DNA of 6,248 bases from Deltaproteobacteria bacterium. Lineage in GTDB: Bacteria > Desulfobacterota > Desulfobacteria > Desulfobacterales > ETH-SRB1. A model generated the notes under the pieces. That model made no database searches. It was not told the DNA's origin and saw only the letters and a program-made list of their open reading frames with translations. Below, piece by piece: positions 1 through 4,844 of this stretch. The position numbers were made by a program, and so were the translations under genes. Location: assembly GCA_019314185.1 (NCBI GenBank), contig JAFCZU010000197.1, forward strand, positions 1 to 6,248. The letters run 5' to 3'. Within the stretch, counting starts at the first letter, position 1. Every line of letters starts with the position of its first letter.

Positions 1-1
1 G

Positions 2-157
2 TTAGGAAAAACATGCGTTATCGGTTCAGGCAATCTGGTATGTAATGAAAAAGAAAAAAAATGCCGCTTTAATCAGGTGTTTTTAAAATCAGGGGATTAT
101 ATAAGTATCGAGGGGCGGGAAGGTTCGGTTTATCAAGGTAAAATAAAAGTGAAATAA
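2..157 (+). CDS. PEP-utilising enzyme (PPDK-like) swivelling domain, C-terminal end only
   Basis: The open frame from base 2 to the TAA at 155-157 gives 51 residues, beginning LGKTCVIGSGNL and followed by LKSGDYISIEGREGSVYQGKI. This matches the end of the mobile phosphohistidine domain of pyruvate phosphate dikinase and PEP synthase relatives, where a G-K-x-C-V-x-G strand is followed by a K-x-G-D-x-I-S-(I/L)-x-G-x-x-G-x-V-Y turn. This domain carries a phospho-group between an ATP-grasp site and a partner site. The catalytic histidine segment lies upstream of the window. In full PPDK a PEP-binding TIM barrel follows this domain, but here the protein stops at once. It is therefore a relative with the His domain at its C-terminus, a split enzyme, or a truncated gene. 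The family call is fairly firm; the substrate cannot be named. Confidence 0.72.
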   Translation, partial: LGKTCVIGSGNLVCNEKEKKCRFNQVFLKSGDYISIEGREGSVYQGKIKVK

Positions 158-315
158 TTATACTTCAGACCTTGTAATTTATTACTGAAAATTGACGCTA
201 AACCTTTAAATGATAAGGGCTTGCATGATAATTGGACGTTCAAGATACTCGTTGCTGGTAAAAGGAATCGCGTCCCTCTATTATTTTTAATAAAATTGAT
301 AGAATACCTTATTTT

Positions 316-409
316 AACCAGTAACCAGTAACCAGTAACCAGTAACCAGTAACCAGTAACCAGTAACCAGTAACCAGTAACCAGTAACCAGTAACCAGTA
401 ACCAGTAAC
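316..409. repeat. Heptamer tandem repeat (AACCAGT), 13 full units plus AAC
   Basis: The unit AACCAGT is repeated without a single error from 316 to 406, followed by a partial AAC at 407-409. That is 94 bp, about 13.4 copies. The array is too short-period and spacer-free to be a CRISPR. Perfect identity implies recent slippage expansion, so copy number probably varies between strains or is hard to assemble. Because 7 is not a multiple of 3, three units translate to a seven-residue period; the minus strand reads GYWLLVT repeatedly, which creates a spurious ORF. It lies about 790 bp upstream of the carbamoyltransferase gene. Heptamer arrays of this kind are known from cyanobacteria and other bacteria, usually without assigned function. 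Confidence 0.97.
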
Positions 410-441
410 TTTATGTATTATTAAAGCATTGCTTTTGTCCA

Positions 442-638
442 AAAAATAGGGGATGGTTCCCTTGGATGTGATAATTGAATAAGTTGTTTGTGGATTATAA
501 TTGGAGTATAATCGCCTTGTTTGATTTGCCATCACCTATTCTGTTGGAACAACCCAGCAAGCAACTGACAAAAATGCAAATACAGTTTCCACAAATATCT
601 CGTATATATCACAGCGTAGGGAACCATCCCAAAAATAG
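442..638. mobile_element. 181-bp MITE-like element (450-630) with 8-bp target-site duplication
   Basis: The left end GGGATGGTTCCCT (450-462) is matched exactly in inverse by AGGGAACCATCCC (618-630). After three mismatches in four bases the inverted match resumes with TGTGATA, giving 24-bp terminal inverted repeats with 21 matches (450-473 and 607-630). Immediately outside, the octamer AAAAATAG is present on both sides (442-449 and 631-638), the pattern expected of an 8-bp target-site duplication. The interior is too small for a transposase and has no credible protein, so this looks like a non-autonomous element mobilised in trans by a DDE transposase. Each end is itself a mini-hairpin (GGGA-TGGT-TCCC). 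A perfect TATAAT at 507-512 has a weak TTGTTT 17 bp upstream (484-489), so an internal rightward promoter is possible but unproven. The transposase family cannot be named. Confidence 0.8.
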
Positions 639-718
639 CGTATTTCTTAACAAAATGTCGAGGTCTGTACTTCAAATAACCGTCAATAGTAACACACAAT
701 GTACTTGACTTAAGCGTA

Positions 719-770
719 TTTCGTTTTGAACCGCAGAATATCGAACAAGGAATAATGAATTTCGAAGTAA
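719..770. repeat. Possible dispersed intergenic repeat fragment
   Basis: The stretch around CCGCAGAATATCGAACAAGG followed by AATTTCGAAGT resembles, from memory, a dispersed non-coding repeat seen in several genomes with repeat-rich spacers, where it yields recurrent spurious peptides. There is only one copy in this window, so repetition cannot be shown here. The only internal symmetry is a short TCGAA/TTCGA pair at 741-745 and 761-765. Confidence 0.25.
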
Positions 771-785
771 TAAAAAACGGTAACC

Positions 786-821
786 GTTCAGGGAGTTCAG
801 GGTTTACGGTTGATGGTTGAT
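786..821. repeat. Two adjacent short tandem duplications
   Basis: GTTCAGGG occurs at 786-793 and again at 795-802, one base apart. GGTTGAT then occurs twice in direct tandem at 808-814 and 815-821. The second unit is again a heptamer beginning GGTT, similar in form to the GGTTACT unit read on the minus strand of the array at 316-409. These are probably small slippage products. Confidence 0.7.
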
Positions 822-866
822 GGAAACAAAAAGTGGGAAAAATTGGTGGGCGCGTCGAGAGATAGG

Positions 867-922
867 CATTGTTCATTCTATGCACCATTAACTTACAAAC
901 AATGGTTGAGCATAGCTCAATG
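867..922. other. Long imperfect hairpin in the spacer
   Basis: Three nested stems can pair: CATTG 867-871 with CAATG 918-922, CTATGC 878-883 with GCATAG 910-915, and ACCATT 884-889 with AATGGT 901-906. This gives 17 base pairs with a 6-by-2 internal loop, a TGA bulge (907-909) and an 11-nt apical loop. A competing perfect palindrome, TTGAGC-ATA-GCTCAA, lies at 906-920. No T-tract follows, so it is not a standard intrinsic terminator. It could be a structured RNA element, a repeat remnant or chance. Confidence 0.4.
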
Positions 923-957
923 TTGAACTATCGACGAATTCATCAAAGACTTTTTAC

Positions 958-1174
958 AAATTCAGACCTCGGGAATTGTGCTGATTTTTTGGACACTTTT
1001 TTCAATTTTTTCGATAAATTGCAAAAAACTAAAAAATATATCCTTTCAAATCAATATGTTATAAAAATAGATACTCGGCGCGAATGTCCAATTTGTCAGG
1101 CTGAGTATAGATTCTCATGTCTTTTCAATATGTTATAAGAAATATATCATTTTGAATTTCCGAGGTCTGAAATT
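958..1174. repeat. ~217-bp segment bounded by 20-bp inverted repeats
   Basis: The 20 bases at 958-977 (core TTCAGACCTCGG) and at 1155-1174 (core CCGAGGTCTGAA) are inverted copies with 18 of 20 matching. The enclosed DNA is AT-rich and not convincingly coding. No clean target-site duplication abuts the ends, although an 11-of-12 direct match (AATTC[A/G]TCAAAG) lies at 937-948 and 1171-1182. It may be an older MITE or repeat unit ending only about 25 bp before the carbamoyltransferase start. Confidence 0.5.
1051..1138. repeat. Direct repeat TCAATATGTTATAA, two copies
   Basis: The 14-mer TCAATATGTTATAA is present exactly at 1051-1064 and 1125-1138, start to start 74 bp apart. Similarity continues as AAAATA versus GAAATA. 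Both copies lie within the segment bounded by inverted repeats and upstream of the carbamoyltransferase operon. They could be duplicated regulatory sites or an internal duplication of the repeat unit; no -35 partner is evident for the TATAA-like core. Confidence 0.55.
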
Positions 1175-1199
1175 CGTCAAAGGATAAAAGAGATAAACA

Positions 1200-3056
1200 A
1201 TGAGCGCAAAGATACTAGGAATATCCGCATACTACCATGACAGCGCGGCTGCATTGCTGATTGACGGTAAAATAGTTGCTGCGGCCCAAGAAGAACGGTT
1301 CACACGCAAGAAACATTATGCGGGTTTTCCGGAAAATGCGATCTGCTACTGCATTGAACATGCCCGGATAACCGTCTCGGACATCGAGCATATCGTCTTT
1401 TACGATAAACCCCTGATCAAGTTTGAACGCCTTCTGGAGACTTATCTCTCTTATGCCCCGAGAGGCTTTCGTTCCTTTCTGTCAGCGATGCCTGTCTGGC
1501 TAAAGGAAAAGCTGTTTCTCAAAGCTACTCTCAAAAAAGAGCTGGCATCTCTTGGCGAATTAAAACAAAAAGACCTTCCGCCTTTGATGTTTACAGAGCA
1601 TCACCAGGCACATGCGGCCTCGGCCTTCTTTCCATCTCCTTACAATAAAGCCGCTGTCCTCTGTTTAGACGGAGTCGGTGAATGGGCGACCACAACCGCG
1701 TGGCTCGGCCTGGGAAACAGCCTCACGCCTCAATGGGAGATAGATTTTCCCCATTCTCTCGGTCTTCTCTATTCTGCTTTTACCTATTATGCAGGTTTTA
1801 AGGTAAACTCAGGCGAGTACAAGCTGATGGGGCTTGCCCCGTATGGCGAGCCCAAATACGTCGATCTGATCCGCACAAATTTGATCGATGTCAAAGAAGA
1901 CGGAACCTTCAGGTTGAATATGCGCTATTTCAATTACGCAACAGGCCTTAGCATGACCAATGAGCGGTTTAACCGCCTCTTTGGAGGCAAACCGAGAAAA
2001 GCCGAATCAGAGCTGACTCAAAAGGAGATGGATATTGCCCGTTCCATTCAGATCGTCACAGAGGATATTGTCCTGAAACTGGCAAAGACCCTCAAACAGG
2101 AACTGAACGTCGATTATCTTTGTCTTGCCGGCGGAGTTGCTCTCAATTGTGTTGCCAACGGCAAACTCCTTCGACAGGGGATATTCAAAGATATCTGGAT
2201 TCAACCTGCAGCAGGTGATGCAGGCGGAGCAATCGGGGCTGCTTATTCAATATATCACGAATATCTTGAAAAGGAACGTAAGGCGTCAAACTCGTCAGAT
2301 CAGACTGATCGGACAGGAGGCTCCTATCTCGGGCCGTCTTATGAGAATAAGGAGATCGCTGAATATCTGAATAGCATTAGCGCAAGATACGAGGAACTCA
2401 ATGACAAAGAACTCCTGCCGAAAATAGCGGATATTTTGACAGATGAAAAGGTTGTCGGCTGGTTTCAGGGAAGGATGGAGTTCGGACCGAGGGCGCTCGG
2501 CGCAAGGTCGATTATCGGAGATCCCCGCAGTAGCGCTATGCAGTCCACAATGAACCTGAAGATCAAATACCGCGAATCATTCCGGCCATTTGCCCCGGTA
2601 GTAAAGGCCGAGGCCGTATCAGACTGGTTTGAGATTGACAGGAAAAGTCCTTACATGCTTTTGGTGGCGGATGTAAAAGAGGACAAACGAATCCGGATGA
2701 CTGACGAACAAAAAGAGCTGTTTGGCATAGAAAAGCTGAACGTGCCGAGGTCGGAGATACCCGCTGTCACCCATGTGGATTATTCTGCCAGGGTTCAGAC
2801 TGTACACAGGGAGACCAATCCGCGTTTCCATGCCTTAATCGGGGAATTTGAAAAACGGACGGGCTGCCCTGTCCTGATCAACACATCTTTCAATGTGCGG
2901 GGAGAACCTATTGTCTGCACGCCGGAAGACGCTTACCGCTGTTTCATGCGCACCGAGATGGACTATCTTGTAATGGAAAACATTTTTCTTTCTAAAAAAG
3001 ATCAGCCAAAACAGGCAAAGGATGATTCATGGAAGGATGAATTTGAACTGGATTAA
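1200..3056 (+). CDS. Carbamoyltransferase, NodU/CmcH/TobZ/SxtI type
   Basis: This 618-aa protein has the normal family length and both domains. The N-terminal Kae1-like domain starts ILGISAYYHDSAAALL with QEERFTRKKH, and carries the metal-binding H-H-x-x-H cluster (H134, H135, H138 in EHHQAHAAS), then LDGVGEWATT, SGEYKLMGLAPYG, LAGGVALNC and QPAAGDAGGA. The C-terminal domain has GRMEFGPRALGARS (424-437), FRPFAPVV and NTSFNVRGEPIV (561-572). Known members make carbamoyl-adenylate from carbamoyl phosphate and ATP, then pass the carbamoyl group to a hydroxyl of a sugar or natural product. It is cytoplasmic, with no signal peptide. The ATG at 1200 follows a weak purine-rich AAAGAGA site (1187-1193). 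The last codons (WKDEFELD) lie in a direct repeat with 4241-4270. Next to SxtJ, SxtK and GDSL proteins it fits the SxtI position; the acceptor is unknown. Confidence 0.93.
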   Translation: MSAKILGISAYYHDSAAALLIDGKIVAAAQEERFTRKKHYAGFPENAICYCIEHARITVSDIEHIVFYDKPLIKFERLLETYLSYAPRGFRSFLSAMPVWLKEKLFLKATLKKELASLGELKQKDLPPLMFTEHHQAHAASAFFPSPYNKAAVLCLDGVGEWATTTAWLGLGNSLTPQWEIDFPHSLGLLYSAFTYYAGFKVNSGEYKLMGLAPYGEPKYVDLIRTNLIDVKEDGTFRLNMRYFNYATGLSMTNERFNRLFGGKPRKAESELTQKEMDIARSIQIVTEDIVLKLAKTLKQELNVDYLCLAGGVALNCVANGKLLRQGIFKDIWIQPAAGDAGGAIGAAYSIYHEYLEKERKASNSSDQTDRTGGSYLGPSYENKEIAEYLNSISARYEELNDKELLPKIADILTDEKVVGWFQGRMEFGPRALGARSIIGDPRSSAMQSTMNLKIKYRESFRPFAPVVKAEAVSDWFEIDRKSPYMLLVADVKEDKRIRMTDEQKELFGIEKLNVPRSEIPAVTHVDYSARVQTVHRETNPRFHALIGEFEKRTGCPVLINTSFNVRGEPIVCTPEDAYRCFMRTEMDYLVMENIFLSKKDQPKQAKDDSWKDEFELD

Positions 3057-3110
3057 ATCATGAAAAAACAAATAACCGAAACAAACATAAAAGAGCTTCA
3101 CAAATTCGGG
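3037..3110 (+). repeat. Direct repeat copy A: carbamoyltransferase 3' end plus sxtJ 5' end
   Basis: This 74-bp segment matches 4252-4325 at a constant offset of 1215 bp. The first 31 bases (3037-3067) are identical and the next 43 match at 35 positions. It spans the end and stop of the carbamoyltransferase gene, the 3-bp spacer and the start of an sxtJ-like reading frame. A further 7-base match (TGGAAGG, 3030-3036 and 4241-4247) lies just upstream, offset by a 4-base insertion in copy B. Confidence 0.93.
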
Positions 3111-3125
3111 TTGCTTCTGTCCTGA
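3060..3125 (+). pseudogene. Truncated sxtJ-like remnant (first 17 codons homologous)
   Basis: The ATG at 3060 lies 3 bases after the carbamoyltransferase stop and opens a 21-codon frame, MKKQITETNIKELHKFGLLLS, ending at the TGA at 3123-3125. The first 17 residues match the intact SxtJ-family protein starting at 4275 (MKKQTTEQNIKELRKFG) with three substitutions, and homology then stops abruptly. All the membrane helices that define the family are missing, so it is very unlikely to function as SxtJ. It marks the original carbamoyltransferase-sxtJ junction, where the short gap would have favoured translational coupling. The divergence from the intact copy suggests an old duplication, or recombination between two related but non-identical operons. 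Confidence 0.85.
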
Positions 3126-3172
3126 ATATTCGGGATTCTATATAGTTGACACTTAGCCGGACAAATGAAAAA

Positions 3173-3180
3173 GAGGAAGG
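3173..3180 (+). promoter_or_regulatory. Ribosome binding site choosing the methyltransferase start
   Basis: GAGGAAGG ends 4 bases before the ATG at 3185 and is the best Shine-Dalgarno match in this spacer. It supports starting at 3185 rather than at an in-frame TTG at 3146, which has no comparable site and would add 13 residues unlike the family. The TTG overlaps a TTGACA hexamer (3146-3151), but no good -10 box follows at the right distance. Confidence 0.7.
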
Positions 3181-3184
3181 CAAA

Positions 3185-4210
3185 ATGTATGATTCGGCGC
3201 AAATAGAATTTATAAATCAAAATATTGGTATTTTCTGTTGCCCCAAATGCAACGGGGATATTGGCTTTGCCAACAATAAATTTAGTTGCAATGAATGCCA
3301 GCAGACCTATCGACTTGTCGATGGGATTCCATTGTTGTTTTCTCCAACTAAATGGGAAACTTCAAGAAAAGATGTTACTGAACAAATCAAGATGTTCTAT
3401 GAGGAAAATCCTTTTCCCAACTATGATGATTTCGACAATACAGGAAGTCTTATAGAAAAATCGAGAAAAGGAGTGTTTGCTAACTTATTAGATGACCAAA
3501 TCCCTTTTGGCGCTCGAGTCATAGAATGTGGTTGCGGAACTGGTCAGTTGACGAACTTTCTATCTATTGCCAATAGAACAGTGATTGGAACAGATATTTG
3601 TCTGAATTCACTAAAAATGGCTCAGGAATTTAAGAACAAAAACGACTTAAAAAGAGCGCATTTTTATCAAATGAATCTTTTTCGGCCATGTTTTAAACCT
3701 CAGAGTTTTGACATGGTTATTTCAAATGGGGTACTCCATCATACAAGCGATCCGTTTCTTGCCTTTAAGTCGGTTTCTGCGTTGGTCAGACCAAAAGGAT
3801 ATATATTAGTGGGGCTTTACCACAAATATGGACGCTTATTTACAGATTTTCGGCGACTAATTTTCAAAGCGACAAAGGATAAACTTAAATTTTTGGACGG
3901 GCGAACAGTAAATGAAGATATTAGCGTATCTAAAAGAAATGCTTGGTTTATGGATCAGTACAAGAATCCGCACGAGTCTAAGCATACGGTGAGTGAAGTT
4001 CTAGATTGGTTGGACAAGACCGGATTCAAATTTATCCATAGTATTCCCAAAACGGTGCCTTTTGAACCAATTAAGGAATCAGAACAATTGTTTAATCCAG
4101 ACAGGATAGGTAATTGGTTTGAAAGAGCTTTAGTTAATATTGGAATGATGTTCAAAGGGGGCAAGGAAGGCGGTTTTTTCATAATAATTGCACAAAAAAT
4201 GAAAGTTTAA
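3185..4210 (+). CDS. SAM-dependent methyltransferase with N-terminal Zn-ribbon
   Basis: The protein is 341 aa from the ATG at 3185. Residues 19-52 form a Trm112-like zinc ribbon: C19-x2-C22, C35-x2-C38, then YRLVDGIPLLF. A linker, FYEENPFPNYDDFD (71-84), leads into a class I Rossmann methyltransferase fold. Motif I is VIECGCGTG (112-120), the acidic SAM-ribose contact is probably D137 in GTDIC, and FDMVISNGVLHHTSDP (175-190) is the motif IV region typical of Methyltransf_11/25 enzymes. It is soluble, with no signal peptide. It probably methylates a small-molecule or glycan substrate of the pathway; methylation of tRNA or protein is less likely given the context. It sits between a broken and an intact sxtJ, is more AT-rich than the carbamoyltransferase gene and has its own strong ribosome binding site, all consistent with later insertion. 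The acceptor cannot be predicted. Confidence 0.87.
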   Translation: MYDSAQIEFINQNIGIFCCPKCNGDIGFANNKFSCNECQQTYRLVDGIPLLFSPTKWETSRKDVTEQIKMFYEENPFPNYDDFDNTGSLIEKSRKGVFANLLDDQIPFGARVIECGCGTGQLTNFLSIANRTVIGTDICLNSLKMAQEFKNKNDLKRAHFYQMNLFRPCFKPQSFDMVISNGVLHHTSDPFLAFKSVSALVRPKGYILVGLYHKYGRLFTDFRRLIFKATKDKLKFLDGRTVNEDISVSKRNAWFMDQYKNPHESKHTVSEVLDWLDKTGFKFIHSIPKTVPFEPIKESEQLFNPDRIGNWFERALVNIGMMFKGGKEGGFFIIIAQKMKV

Positions 4211-4241
4211 GTGTAAAGTAAAGAGCAGGAAGATAGGAGTT

Positions 4242-4278
4242 GGAAGGCGATATGAATTTGAACTGGATTAAATCATGA
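4242..4278 (+). promoter_or_regulatory. Possible leader minicistron coupled to sxtJ
   Basis: GGAAGG (4242-4247) sits 4 bases before an ATG at 4252 that opens a frame MNLNWIKS, closing with the TGA at 4276-4278. That stop overlaps the sxtJ ATG at 4275 in an ATGA arrangement. The intact sxtJ copy has no good ribosome binding site of its own and no longer follows the full carbamoyltransferase gene, so this short frame could restore coupled translation. The frame derives from the out-of-frame carbamoyltransferase 3' end in the repeat. This is inference from spacing only. Confidence 0.35.
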
Positions 4279-4325
4279 AAAAGCAGACAACGGAACAGAA
4301 CATAAAAGAGCTTCGCAAATTCGGG
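4252..4325 (+). repeat. Direct repeat copy B
   Basis: This is the second copy of the 74-bp repeat at 3037-3110. It contains a duplicated scrap of the carbamoyltransferase 3' end (the bases of EFELD and its stop) directly before the intact sxtJ-like gene. The carbamoyltransferase scrap has no role in this position, which shows that the junction was copied or brought in by recombination. Confidence 0.93.
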
Positions 4326-4682
4326 ATCACAACCGGGATCATAGTAGGCCTGCTGTTCGGACTGCTCATGCCCTGGATATTCTCAAGGCCGATTTCTGGA
4401 TGGCCGTGGGCGGTATCCTCTGTTTTGATCGCTTGGGCGCTCATTGCGCCGGGCACATTAAAAATTATTTACAAAACCTGGATGCGCATAGGCCTTGCGC
4501 TGGGCTTGGTCAACACAAAGATCGTCCTTGGGATAGTCTTTTATCTTGTTTTTACTCCAATGGGGCTTTTGATGAGGATATTCCGCAAAGACCCGATGCG
4601 CCGGAACATGGACGGCAAAGCCGCGAGCTACCGTTGCGCCAGTATAAAACCACCAAAAGAACAGATGGAAAGGACATACTGA
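4275..4682 (+). CDS. SxtJ family membrane protein
   Basis: This 135-aa protein has a short charged N-terminus (MKKQTTEQNIKELRKFG) and three likely membrane helices, at about 18-36, 43-63 and 82-101. The stretch YKTWMRIGLALGLVNTKIVLG (66-86), followed by FTPMGLLMRIFRKDPM, is the recognisable signature of the SxtJ family, named after an unassigned gene of the saxitoxin cluster. The biochemical role is not established. Because such proteins recur beside NodU-type carbamoyltransferases, a membrane scaffold or accessory role is a reasonable inference. It overlaps the next gene by one base (TGATG at 4680-4684), so the two are translationally coupled. Its GC content resembles the carbamoyltransferase gene rather than the AT-rich methyltransferase before it, suggesting that it belongs to the original cassette. 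Confidence 0.87.
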   Translation: MKKQTTEQNIKELRKFGITTGIIVGLLFGLLMPWIFSRPISGWPWAVSSVLIAWALIAPGTLKIIYKTWMRIGLALGLVNTKIVLGIVFYLVFTPMGLLMRIFRKDPMRRNMDGKAASYRCASIKPPKEQMERTY

Positions 4683-4834
4683 TGATAGACTTACTAAAAG
4701 ATCTCTGGGGTTTCATGAAAGTCCGCAAAAAATTCTGGCTTGCGCCGATTATTATTATCCTGCTTTTGCTGGGGGCGCTGATAGTATTTTCGCAGGGCTC
4801 AGCGGTTGCGCCGTTTATTTATACGTTGTTTTAG
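4682..4834 (+). CDS. SxtK-like small membrane protein (DUF5989)
   Basis: This 50-aa protein has an amphipathic, basic start (MIDLLKDLWGFMKVRKKFW) followed by one hydrophobic helix (about 20-36) and the tail FSQGSAVAPFIYTLF. The W-x-F-M-K-x-R-K-K-x-W-L-x-P core and the QGSxxAPFIYTLF ending are characteristic of DUF5989, the family that includes SxtK. The start overlaps the sxtJ stop by one base, and AAGGA at 4670-4674 gives a well-spaced ribosome binding site. Longer in-frame translations reaching back to about 4400 only read through the sxtJ gene in another frame. Function is unknown; constant association with SxtJ and a carbamoyltransferase implies that it works with them at the membrane. 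Confidence 0.88.
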   Translation: MIDLLKDLWGFMKVRKKFWLAPIIIILLLLGALIVFSQGSAVAPFIYTLF

Positions 4835-4844
4835 GATGGTCGAA

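Larger units (their letters stand above)
158..1199. other. Repeat-rich gene-free spacer upstream of the carbamoyltransferase operon
   Basis: About 1.04 kb separates the PPDK-like stop from the carbamoyltransferase start, and no frame on either strand gives a convincing protein. It holds a heptamer array, a MITE-like element, short tandem duplications, an imperfect hairpin and a second segment bounded by inverted repeats, all listed separately. The 7-mer CAGACCT occurs four times in alternating orientation, at 166-172 (+), 661-667 (-), 963-969 (+) and 1163-1169 (-). I found no clear terminator after the PPDK-like gene and no convincing sigma-70 promoter immediately before position 1200. The stretch 173-315 is AT-rich with nothing I can name. 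Confidence 0.75.

Noticed and set aside
316..409. CRISPR array
   Set aside because: The units are 7 bp with no spacers between them.
314..535. Minus-strand 73-codon frame with repeated GYWLLVT
   Set aside because: It is the translation of the AACCAGT heptamer array and part of the MITE-like element; no domain and no ribosome binding site.
532..888. Minus-strand 118-codon frame
   Set aside because: It crosses the right end of the MITE-like element and other repeats, has no recognisable domain, and its composition is that of translated non-coding DNA.
869..1138. Plus-strand 89-codon frame with a CPIC motif
   Set aside because: A single C-x2-C pair is not enough for a zinc site. The frame crosses the hairpin and enters the segment bounded by inverted repeats, and no good ribosome binding site precedes it.
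1200..3056. Minus- and plus-strand alternative frames inside the carbamoyltransferase gene (for example 2007-2204, 2125-2370 and 2619-2831)
   Set aside because: All lie wholly within a strongly conserved coding sequence and show no domain of their own.
3146..3184. TTG-initiated N-terminal extension of the methyltransferase
   Set aside because: The ATG at 3185 has a strong GAGGAAGG site at the right spacing, and the extension does not resemble the family.
4400..4681. Long N-terminal extension of the SxtK-like protein
   Set aside because: It is an out-of-frame reading of sxtJ; the 50-aa form is the normal family length and starts at a coupled ATG.
4806..4844. Upstream TTG start for the SGNH hydrolase
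   Set aside because: It would overlap the SxtK-like gene and put basic, non-family residues before the signal anchor; the ATG at 4845 has a better ribosome binding site.
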